From assembly GCA_964388105.1 (NCBI GenBank), contig CAYLYQ010000013.1, positions 1-45,440 on the forward strand: 45,440 nt of DNA, in the 5' to 3' direction. Made by a program: the position numbers and the translations under genes. Below, piece by piece: positions 39,385 through 45,440 of this stretch. Numbering within the stretch: the first letter of the stretch is position 1; the number at the start of each line of letters is the position of its first letter. The notes under the pieces were generated by a model. That model was not told the origin of the DNA, made no database searches, and saw nothing but the letters and a program-made list of their open reading frames with translations. Source of the DNA: ZC4RG35 sp964388105. Its GTDB lineage: Bacteria > Actinomycetota > Acidimicrobiia > Spongiisociales > ZC4RG35.

Positions 39385-39896
39385 CCGAGCCGGAGTTCAC
39401 GCCCAATGCGGACGAGCTCGCGGCCAACAACCTCGCCTACCAACAGGATTTCGTCGACGCCGGACTCTCGGTGTCGCCGACCAGAAGGCTGGCCATCGTC
39501 GCCTGCATGGACTCCCGAATGGACATGTTCTCCATGCTCGGGCTCGGGAAGGGCGAGGCCCACATCCTCCGCAACGCCGGGGGAGTGGTCACCGATGACG
39601 TGATCCGATCCGTTTGCCTCAGCCAGCGCCTGCTCGGCACGCGAGAGGTGATCATGATCCATCACACGGACTGCGGGTTGGAGAAGGTCGACGAGGAGTC
39701 CTTCCTCACCCAACTCGAGGACGAGACCGGCAGGCGGCCCGAGTGGATCCTGCAGAGGTTCGACAGCCCGTACGACGACGTCGCCGAGTCGGTCCGCCGG
39801 ATGCGGGGCAACCAGTTCGTCCTGCACCGGGACCACATCAGGGGGTTCGTCTACCGAGTCGACAGCGGAGAGCTCGTCGAGGTGCCGGTCGACTGA
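39381..39896 (+). CDS. Beta-class carbonic anhydrase
   Basis: A zinc enzyme interconverting CO2 and bicarbonate. The 171-residue protein has the catalytic C-M-D-S-R motif (Cys42, Asp44, Arg46), HILRNAGGVVTDDVIRSVCL and the second zinc pair His95 and Cys98 in IMIHHTDCGLEKV. The short size and the start NNLAYQQDFVDAGLSVSPTR fit the actinobacterial beta-CA subgroup. TTG 39381 overlaps the dapE stop (TTGA). It is unlikely to be part of the BMC because it lies 34 kb away, has no targeting peptide and sits in a housekeeping unit. It may supply bicarbonate for carboxylations. Confidence 0.93.
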   Translation: MTEPEFTPNADELAANNLAYQQDFVDAGLSVSPTRRLAIVACMDSRMDMFSMLGLGKGEAHILRNAGGVVTDDVIRSVCLSQRLLGTREVIMIHHTDCGLEKVDEESFLTQLEDETGRRPEWILQRFDSPYDDVAESVRRMRGNQFVLHRDHIRGFVYRVDSGELVEVPVD

Positions 39897-39927
39897 GAAC
39901 CCGGCAGGTTCACCCGGTCGCCCGCAA

Positions 39928-39933
39928 TACAAT
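39928..39933 (+). promoter_or_regulatory. -10 hexamer TACAAT of a leaderless promoter for gatCAB
   Basis: TACAAT, six bases, then GTG 39940. This is the closest match to TATAAT among the leaderless sites here. Confidence 0.6.
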
Positions 39934-39939
39934 CCGCCC

Positions 39940-40227
39940 GTGCCCGTAGACATCGACATCGACCACGTCGCGCGCCTCGCCCGTCTCGAGCTATCGCCCG
40001 ACGATCTGGAGAAGTACCGGGCCCAGCTCGGGATCATCCTCGAGCATGCCGCCAAGGTCCAGGCCCTCGAAGGCGATCCTTCGGTCGAATCGAGCCATGG
40101 CCTCGGCCTCGAGAACGTCTTTCGGGCCGACGAGGTGAGGCCGTCGCTCGATCGTGACGAGGTGCTCGCGGCCGCACCCGAGACACGGGACGGTTACTTC
40201 GTGGTCCCTCCGGCCCTGGACACATGA
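39940..40227 (+). CDS. gatC: Asp-tRNA(Asn)/Glu-tRNA(Gln) amidotransferase subunit C
   Basis: GatC is the small wrapping subunit that stabilises GatA and GatB. The 95-residue protein starts MPVDIDIDHVARLARLELSP with D-D-L-E-K-Y-R-A-Q-L, the typical N-terminal helices. It ends with FRADEVRPSLDRDEVLAAAP and DGYFVVPPALDT, the conserved tail in which V-P is followed by a hydrophobic stretch. GTG 39940 is supported by TACAAT six bases upstream. The stop overlaps gatA (ATGA), so all three subunits are made from one message. Confidence 0.95.
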   Translation: MPVDIDIDHVARLARLELSPDDLEKYRAQLGIILEHAAKVQALEGDPSVESSHGLGLENVFRADEVRPSLDRDEVLAAAPETRDGYFVVPPALDT

Positions 40228-41690
40228 CCACACCCGACACCATCTCCGGCGCCGCCAAGGCGCTTCGCCAAGGCGCCGTCACCGCGACCGATCTCCTCGA
40301 AGCCGCGCTCGGCGTGGCGCATGTCACCGAGTCCCAGCTCCACGCCTATCTCACCCTCGATCGGGAAGGGGCGCGAGGGGCGGCCGAGGCCGCCGACGCC
40401 GACCTGGCCGCGGGGCGGGACCGCGGGCCACTGCAAGGCATCCCGGTGGCGCTCAAGGACAACATGAGCACGCGTGGCATCGAGACCACTGCGTCCTCTC
40501 AGATCCTGGCCGGCTACCGGCCGGCCTACGACGCCACGGTGGTCCGCAAGCTCCGGGAGGCGGGAGCGGTCATCGTCGGCAAGACCAACCTCGACGAGTT
40601 CGCCATGGGCTCGTCCACCGAGAACTCCGCTTACGGGCCCAGCTTCAACCCTTGGGACATAACGAGGGTTCCGGGCGGATCGTCGGGCGGCTCGGCCGCC
40701 GCCGTCGCCGCCGGATCGGCGCTCGGTGCACTCGGGTCGGACACCGGGGGTTCGATCCGCCAGCCGGCATCGCTGACGGGGACCGTGGGCGTCAAGCCCA
40801 CATACGGGACGGTGAGTCGCTACGGGCTGATCGCATTCGCTTCTTCGCTCGACCAGATCGGGCCGATCACCCGGACGGTGGAGGACGCCACCCTGCTTCT
40901 CGAGACCATCTGGGGGCACGACCCGCTCGACTCCACCTCCTACGACGGCGACTACCCCGACCTCCGGGCCGGTCTCGAGGCCGGGGTCGACGGTCTGCGC
41001 ATCGGTGTCGTTCGTGAGCTCGCCGGCGACGGATACGAGCCCGACGTCGAGTCGGCAGTGGCTGCCATGGTGGAGAGCCTCGCCCGCCAGGGGGCCGAGG
41101 TCGTCGAAGTGTCGTGTCCCTCGTTCGAGATCGCCCTCTCCGCCTACTACCTGATCGCCCCGGCCGAAGCGTCCTCCAACCTGGCCCGCTTCGACGGCAT
41201 CCGGTACGGCTTGCGGGTGCCGGGCGACACGACGGAGGAGCTGATGTCGCGCACCAGGGGCCAGGGCTTCGGGCCGGAGGTGATCCGCCGGATCCTCCTC
41301 GGCACCTACGCACTGTCGGCGGGCTACTACGACGCCTTCTACGGCCAGGCGCAGAGGGTCCGCGCCGCCATCCGGGCCGACACCGCGCGTGCCTACGGCC
41401 AGGTCGACGTGCTCGTCTCTCCCACCAGCCCCACCGTCGCCTTCCCCGCCGGTGCCCGCGTGGACGATCCGCTTGCCATGTACCTGTCGGACATCTGCAC
41501 CATCCCGACGAACCTCTCCGGTGAGCCTGCGATGTCGATTCCCATCGGACTCGACTCGCAGGGGCTCCCCATCGGGTTCCAGGTGATGGCACCGGCTCTG
41601 GGCGAGGAGACCATGTTCAGGGTCGCCGCCGAGGTCGAGCGTGCTGCCGGGTTCACCGCCCGGCCCGAGATCCCGGTGGTGGCAGAGTGA
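40224..41690 (+). CDS. gatA: Asp-tRNA(Asn)/Glu-tRNA(Gln) amidotransferase subunit A
   Basis: GatA is the amidase subunit that releases ammonia from glutamine for tRNA-dependent amidation. It is 488 residues. The amidase-signature triad is complete: Lys78 in PVALKDNM, cis-Ser153 in PGGSSGGSAAAVAAG and nucleophile Ser177 in GSDTGGSIRQPAS. Other landmarks are GKTNLDEFAMGSSTENSAYG, KPTYGTVSRYGLIAFASSLD and ISFPTIPTNLSG-like CTIPTNLSGEPAMSIPIGL near the end. The N-terminal helix (TISGAAKALRQGAVTATDLL) is typical. It overlaps gatC by ATGA and gatB by GTGA. Confidence 0.97.
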   Translation: MTTPDTISGAAKALRQGAVTATDLLEAALGVAHVTESQLHAYLTLDREGARGAAEAADADLAAGRDRGPLQGIPVALKDNMSTRGIETTASSQILAGYRPAYDATVVRKLREAGAVIVGKTNLDEFAMGSSTENSAYGPSFNPWDITRVPGGSSGGSAAAVAAGSALGALGSDTGGSIRQPASLTGTVGVKPTYGTVSRYGLIAFASSLDQIGPITRTVEDATLLLETIWGHDPLDSTSYDGDYPDLRAGLEAGVDGLRIGVVRELAGDGYEPDVESAVAAMVESLARQGAEVVEVSCPSFEIALSAYYLIAPAEASSNLARFDGIRYGLRVPGDTTEELMSRTRGQGFGPEVIRRILLGTYALSAGYYDAFYGQAQRVRAAIRADTARAYGQVDVLVSPTSPTVAFPAGARVDDPLAMYLSDICTIPTNLSGEPAMSIPIGLDSQGLPIGFQVMAPALGEETMFRVAAEVERAAGFTARPEIPVVAE

Positions 41691-43135
41691 GCTGGGAGCC
41701 CGTCATCGGCATCGAGACCCATGTCGAGCTGGCGACGGCGTCGAAGATGTTCTGTGGCTGTGCCGTCGACTTCGGGGCCGAGCCCAACACGAACATCTGC
41801 CCGGTCTGCCTCGGCCTTCCCGGAGCGCTGCCCGTCACCAACCGCCGGGCCATCGAGGGCATCATCGCCATCGGACTGGCCCTCAACTGCCGGGTGGCCG
41901 AGCGTTCGGTGTTCCACCGCAAGAACTACTTCTACGCCGATCTCCCCAAGAACTATCAGGTGAGCCAGTTCGACGTGCCGGTGTGCGTGGACGGGCACCT
42001 CGAAGTGGAAGTCGACGGCGAGCGCGCCCGCATCGGCATCGAGCGGGCGCATCAGGAGGAGGACACGGGCAAGTCGACTCACATCGGCGGGGGTGGCCGG
42101 ATTGAGTCGGCTTCGTCCACGATGCTCGACTTCAACCGCTCCGGTGTCCCGCTCGTCGAGGTCGTGTCCCGCCCTGACATCCGCAGCGCCGCGCAGGCGC
42201 GGGCGTACGCCCAGGAGCTGCGGTCGATCGTCGCCGAGCTCGGCGTCTCCGACGCCAGGCTCGAGGAGGGCTCGATCCGCTTCGACGCCAACATCTCGGT
42301 GCGACCGGAGGGCCAGGCCGAGTTCGGCACCAAGGTCGAGATCAAGAACATGAACTCGTTCCGCTCGTTGGAGCGGGCCGTCGACTTCGAGATCCGGCGC
42401 CAGATCGAGCTCATCGAATCCGGTGGGGAAGTCGTCCAGGAGACCCGCCATTGGGACGAGGAGGCGGGGGAGACGCAGTCGATGCGAACCAAGGAGGGAT
42501 CCTCCGACTACCGGTACTTCGCCGACCCCGACCTCGTTCCCATGGTGATCTCCGCGCAGTGGGTCGACGAGATTCGGGCCACTCTTCCCGAGCTGCCGGA
42601 GGCTCGCCGGGGTCGTTACCGCGATCTCGGCCTCGACTCGAAGTCGGCAGCGATCCTCGCCGACACGACCCCCGCGCTCCGCCGGGTGTTCGACGACGCG
42701 GTGGCCGCGGGCGCGGCCCCCGCCGCGGCTTTCAACTGGATCACGGGCGAGGTGACGGCGTGGACCCGCCGCACGGGTCTGGAGCCCGACGCCCTCGACG
42801 GCCGTCGTCTGGCGGCGCTGGTGGGGATGGTGGACGCCGGCGAGGTGTCGGCAACTGCGGCCAAAGAGGTCATGGAGGGCGTCCTGGCCGGCGAGGGGGA
42901 CCCTGAGCAGGTCGCCGACGCCCGCAATCTGGGCCAGGTGTCGGACCGAGGCGCGCTGACCGGGGCCGTCGCAGCCGTGGTGGCGGCCAACCCCGACGCC
43001 GTGGGCCGGTATCGAGCCGGAGAGGAGAAAGTGGTCGGTTTCCTGGTCGGCCAGGTGATGCGGGAGACCGGCGGGCGCGCCGATCCCAAGCTGGCCAACG
43101 AGTTGATCAGGGAGGCGCTGGCCGCCTCGGGTTAA
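41687..43135 (+). CDS. gatB: Asp-tRNA(Asn)/Glu-tRNA(Gln) amidotransferase subunit B
   Basis: GatB binds and activates misacylated tRNA so that Glu or Asp is amidated. The 482-residue protein opens SWEPVIGIETHVELATASKM, then FCGCAVDFGAEPNTNICPVC with the structural zinc Cys residues, and LGLPGALPVTNRRAIEG. The kinase-like cradle includes HRKNYFYADLPKNYQVSQFD, the family signature, and EVVSRPDIRSAAQARAYAQE. The C-terminal YqeY-like tail domain ends KLANELIREALAASG. The start GTG 41687 overlaps gatA. Its TAA stop (43133-43135) also forms the start of the pyk -10 element. Confidence 0.97.
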   Translation: MSWEPVIGIETHVELATASKMFCGCAVDFGAEPNTNICPVCLGLPGALPVTNRRAIEGIIAIGLALNCRVAERSVFHRKNYFYADLPKNYQVSQFDVPVCVDGHLEVEVDGERARIGIERAHQEEDTGKSTHIGGGGRIESASSTMLDFNRSGVPLVEVVSRPDIRSAAQARAYAQELRSIVAELGVSDARLEEGSIRFDANISVRPEGQAEFGTKVEIKNMNSFRSLERAVDFEIRRQIELIESGGEVVQETRHWDEEAGETQSMRTKEGSSDYRYFADPDLVPMVISAQWVDEIRATLPELPEARRGRYRDLGLDSKSAAILADTTPALRRVFDDAVAAGAAPAAAFNWITGEVTAWTRRTGLEPDALDGRRLAALVGMVDAGEVSATAAKEVMEGVLAGEGDPEQVADARNLGQVSDRGALTGAVAAVVAANPDAVGRYRAGEEKVVGFLVGQVMRETGGRADPKLANELIREALAASG

Positions 43136-43138
43136 GTT
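43133..43138 (+). promoter_or_regulatory. -10 hexamer TAAGTT of a leaderless promoter for pyk
   Basis: TAAGTT, six bases, then GTG 43145. Its TAA is the gatB stop codon. No ribosome site lies between. Confidence 0.55.
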
Positions 43139-43144
43139 GACGGC

Positions 43145-44575
43145 GTGCACCGCCAGACCAAGATCATCGCCACGCTGGGCCCGGCGGTGGCGTCCGCGGA
43201 GGCGGTGGTTGCCCTGGTCGAAGCCGGCATGGACGCCGCGCGCATCAATTTCTCTCACGGCAACGCCGAGATGCACACCGCGATGGTCGGGTGGGTCCGA
43301 GCCGCCTCGGCAGCCTCCGGCCGCCCGGTGGCCGTCATCCAGGACATCCAGGGACCAAAGCTCCGCGTCGGCGTGTTCCCTGCCGGCGAGATCGCCCTCG
43401 ACAAGGACTCGGTGGTCGAGCTCGTCAGTGACTGGGAGGGCGCGCCGGGGCGCATCCCGATCGGATACGCGGGTCTGATCCGCGACGTCCATCCCGGTCA
43501 TCGGGTCCTGCTCGCGGACGGCATGATCGAGCTGGAAGTGATCGAATCCGGGGAGGAGTCACTCCGGGCCCGTGTTATCACTCCCGGGCTCCTCTCCGAC
43601 CACAAGGGGGTGTCCCTTCCGGACAGCCGCCTCGCCACTTCCAACGTCACGCCGAAGGACGAGGTCGATCTGGAGCTGGGGCGGAAGCTTGGCGTCGACT
43701 ACGTCGCGGCATCCTTCGTCCGCACGCGGGAGGATGTGGAGGCGGTGAAGTCCCTGGTCGGGGAGGCCCCGGTGATCTCCAAGATCGAGCTCGCCCGTGC
43801 TCTGGAGAACCTCGACGAGATCATGGACGCCTCTTTTGGCGTCATGGTCGCCCGCGGCGATCTCGGGGTGCAGGTCCCCCTCGAGAGGCTGCCCCTGATC
43901 CAGCGCGACATCCTCGACCGCGCCAACGCCCTGGGTGTGGTCACGGTGACCGCGACCGAGATGCTGGAGTCGATGACGCACAGCCCCCGACCGACAAGGG
44001 CCGAAGTGACCGACGTGGCGATGGCGGTGATGGCGGGCACGGACGCGGTCATGCTGTCCGGGGAGACCGCCATCGGCTCCTATCCCGTCGAGACCGTGCG
44101 CGCCATGTCCCGTATCTGTCAGACCGTCGAAGAAGGAACCCTGTCCAGGAGAGGAGACTTGCCAGTGGCCTTCGTCGGTGATCCCAACCAGGTGGCGTCG
44201 GCTGTGGCGCAGGCGGCGACCCACATCGCCCGCAACGTGGGCACCCGCTTCATCGTCGCCTTCACCGAGTCGGGGTCGACCGCCCGGCTCATCTCCAAGT
44301 ACCGGCCCGAGCAGCGAATCCACGCATTCAGTCCGTCCGAGAGGACCCTGAACGCAATGGCCTTGTACTGGGGAGTGTCCCCTCATCAGTTCGAACGTCG
44401 GGGATCGACCGACGAGGAGATGTCCAAGGCCGCTGAGCTCCTCGAACGGGCGGGCGTGGCGTCTGCCGGCGAGATGGTGGTGATGGTGGCCGGCGTGCCG
44501 CCCAACGTGCAGGCATCCACAAACCTGGTCAAGGTTCACCGCATCGGCGAGGCTTCGGGTCTCCTCGGCGGCTGA
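43145..44575 (+). CDS. pyk: Pyruvate kinase
   Basis: Pyk transfers phosphate from phosphoenolpyruvate to ADP. It is 476 residues, as usual for bacterial forms. Order: MHRQTKIIATLGPAVASAEA, MDAARINFSHGN with the ADP/K+ site, DIQGPKLRVG, the B domain (about 70-165), KDEVDLELGRKLGVDYVAAS, SKIELARALENLDEIMDAS with the catalytic Lys, VARGDLGVQVPLERLPLIQR, TVTATEMLESMTHSPRPTRA, then DAVMLSGETAIGSYPVETV. The C-terminal regulatory domain follows, with RFIVAFTESGSTARLISKYR. Effector specificity cannot be read. With eno in the same window, two lower-glycolysis genes lie within 20 kb. Confidence 0.97.
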   Translation: MHRQTKIIATLGPAVASAEAVVALVEAGMDAARINFSHGNAEMHTAMVGWVRAASAASGRPVAVIQDIQGPKLRVGVFPAGEIALDKDSVVELVSDWEGAPGRIPIGYAGLIRDVHPGHRVLLADGMIELEVIESGEESLRARVITPGLLSDHKGVSLPDSRLATSNVTPKDEVDLELGRKLGVDYVAASFVRTREDVEAVKSLVGEAPVISKIELARALENLDEIMDASFGVMVARGDLGVQVPLERLPLIQRDILDRANALGVVTVTATEMLESMTHSPRPTRAEVTDVAMAVMAGTDAVMLSGETAIGSYPVETVRAMSRICQTVEEGTLSRRGDLPVAFVGDPNQVASAVAQAATHIARNVGTRFIVAFTESGSTARLISKYRPEQRIHAFSPSERTLNAMALYWGVSPHQFERRGSTDEEMSKAAELLERAGVASAGEMVVMVAGVPPNVQASTNLVKVHRIGEASGLLGG

Positions 44576-44577
44576 GT

Positions 44578-44583
44578 TACGAT
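44578..44583 (+). promoter_or_regulatory. -10 hexamer TACGAT of a leaderless promoter for the Nfu_N-like gene
   Basis: TACGAT begins two bases after the pyk stop, is followed by six bases and then ATG 44590. Confidence 0.55.
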
Positions 44584-44589
44584 CCGGGC

Positions 44590-44904
44590 ATGGGTCAGAA
44601 CGTCGAGATCAGGGACATCACCACGGTGGGCGACGTGTTGTTGATCGACACCGATCGCAGCTTCACCGGCCAGGACGGAGAGGCGATTTCTCCGGGGCAA
44701 ACCGGTGAGGGAGTCCCGGGAGTGCTGGCGTCGAGGCTCTTCGAGCTCGGCCTCGGCATCGACCACGTCTACGTCCTCCAGAACCAGGTGACCGTGAGAC
44801 GCCCGACCGGCTGGGACGAGGCCACGACCGGCCAGGTCGCCGACGTCACCCGATACTTCCTCCGGTATTACCCGGACGCCGAAAGCTCCTCCGAAGAGGA
44901 GTAG
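44590..44904 (+). CDS. Small protein resembling a stand-alone Nfu/NifU N-terminal domain
   Basis: A 104-residue protein of no certain family. Its middle and end, VPGVLASRLFELGLGIDHVY, then VLQNQVTVRRPTGWDEATTG and VADVTRYFLRYY, follow the pattern of the Nfu N-terminal domain (S-P-L-A-x-x-L-F-x-I-x-G-V-x-x-V-F, then a strand with V-T-V and a W, then a helix). The strand VLLIDTDRSFTG near residue 16 also fits. No Cys is present, so it cannot itself hold an Fe-S cluster. The end is a Ser/Glu-rich tail. A helper role in Fe-S assembly would be inference. It converges on the VanW-like gene with a 6-base gap. Confidence 0.6.
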   Translation: MGQNVEIRDITTVGDVLLIDTDRSFTGQDGEAISPGQTGEGVPGVLASRLFELGLGIDHVYVLQNQVTVRRPTGWDEATTGQVADVTRYFLRYYPDAESSSEEE

Positions 44905-44910
44905 GTCCCC

Positions 44911-45440
44911 TCAGCCGTCGCCCTCCGGGGGCGCGGTCGTCGTAGTCGTTGCCGGCGGCATCGTTGTTGTCGTCGGACACGTGTTCTCCTTGCCGGGGAC
45001 ACGGCAGGGGTGCACCTCGTAGATGGCCCGCTGTGGCCGGTAGACGACGGTCCACGCCTCTCGCGAGACCTGCTGGCCGCCGACGAGGATGCGACGCACC
45101 ACCTCGACGGTCCACCCCTGGTCCGGTGACTGGAGGGTGATCACCCGATCCGGGCTCAGAGCCGAGTTGGTCACGTACTGGGGCGCCGGTGGCTCCTTGA
45201 TGTTGACGCGCTCGCTCACCGTCCCTTCCACGACGCGGGCATTGGGGCCGCCTGCGGACACCACTTCGATGCGGGTCTCTCCGTTGATCTGCTGGCCGCG
45301 GACGGTTCGGCCGTCGTTGTTGCCGAAGATGCGGACCGTTATGGACGTGTCCGTGTGACGGGTGTCGATGAGGATGGCCCCGTCAGTGTTGTTGCGGAAC
45401 CGAAGGTCCGGCGTCGTCCAGTTCACCGTGGCCTCGATCC
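44911..45440 (-). CDS. VanW-like / G5-domain surface protein, C-terminal part (N-terminus beyond window)
   Basis: The frame runs from the right window edge to TGA at 44911. The first readable part, EATVNWTTPDLRFRNNTDGA, then ILIDTRHTDTSITVRIFGNN, matches the C-terminal part of VanW-like domains (N-N-T-D-x-x-I-L-I). Next is a segment (about residues 55-140 of the visible part) with RVVEGTVSERVNIKEPPAPQ and VEVVRRILVGGQQVSREAWT, which resembles a G5 domain. After Cys in HPCRVPGKENTCP comes a Thr-rich tail (TTTT, then TTTTT) ending PPEGDG. It is likely an exported cell-wall protein; the signal peptide is outside the window. The Thr tail resembles the linkers of two lipoproteins in this window. 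Confidence 0.8.
   Translation of the reverse strand, partial: IEATVNWTTPDLRFRNNTDGAILIDTRHTDTSITVRIFGNNDGRTVRGQQINGETRIEVVSAGGPNARVVEGTVSERVNIKEPPAPQYVTNSALSPDRVITLQSPDQGWTVEVVRRILVGGQQVSREAWTVVYRPQRAIYEVHPCRVPGKENTCPTTTTMPPATTTTTAPPEGDG

Noticed and set aside
39381..39896. Beta-carbonic anhydrase as a carboxysome component
   Set aside because: No RuBisCO genes are seen, it is 34 kb from the shell genes, lacks a targeting extension and is coupled to dapE.

Overview
The window is a high-GC, gene-dense chromosomal segment from an actinomycete-type bacterium. Frequent GTG and TTG starts, many 4-base start/stop overlaps, Thr-rich lipoprotein linkers, a DUF501 gene and an actinobacterial-type DapD all point this way. 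The order mfd, lipoprotein, mazG, eno, ftsB-like, DUF501, ppx resembles the mycobacterial neighbourhood as I know it. The Thr-rich lipoproteins suggest an Acidimicrobiia-like lineage, but that is inference. Two runs of exactly 100 N show that this is a scaffolded assembly, probably a MAG.

Region 1 (1-5710) is the accessory highlight: a bacterial microcompartment (BMC) operon on the minus strand. Read 5' to 3' it encodes an RpiB-like sugar-phosphate isomerase, deoxyribose-phosphate aldolase (DeoC), a double-stacked-type BMC-T shell protein, a BMC-H hexamer, a BMC-P pentamer, a PduP/EutE-like CoA-acylating aldehyde dehydrogenase, a second BMC-T and a second BMC-P cut by the window edge. A divergent MerR-like gene lies upstream. 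The gene content fits the sugar-phosphate-utilising (SPU) BMC class. DeoC would split deoxyribose-5-phosphate into acetaldehyde and glyceraldehyde-3-phosphate, and the dehydrogenase would turn the trapped acetaldehyde into acetyl-CoA. All three enzymes carry N-terminal amphipathic segments that look like encapsulation peptides. The RpiB-like protein has Asp where the catalytic Cys of Cys-type RpiB lies.

Region 2 (5715-13901) holds a dipeptide/oligopeptide ABC transporter on the minus strand (substrate-binding lipoprotein, DppB, DppC broken by a gap, DppD, DppF), a Thr-rich lipoprotein hydrolase, 6-phosphogluconolactonase and a small alpha/beta hydrolase.

Region 3 (13975-27248) is core housekeeping on the plus strand: rplY, pth, glpK, pgsA, an SDR epimerase, mfd, a parvulin lipoprotein, mazG, eno, ftsB-like, DUF501, ppx and tRNA-Leu(UAA).

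Region 4 (27500-45440) holds a GNAT/acyl-CoA synthetase fusion, enoyl-CoA hydratase, an SRPBCC protein, iscS-mnmA for tRNA 2-thiolation, small stress-type genes (RRM, CsbD, a 54-aa basic protein), ligA, a dapD fragment, a redoxin, dapE, a beta-carbonic anhydrase, gatCAB, pyk, an Nfu_N-like protein and a partial VanW/G5 protein.

One regulatory theme recurs. At 13 starts on both strands a TANNNT -10 hexamer sits exactly 6 or 7 bases before the start codon, which is the signature of leaderless transcription. At two of them the TAA stop of the upstream gene is also the start of the -10 element.
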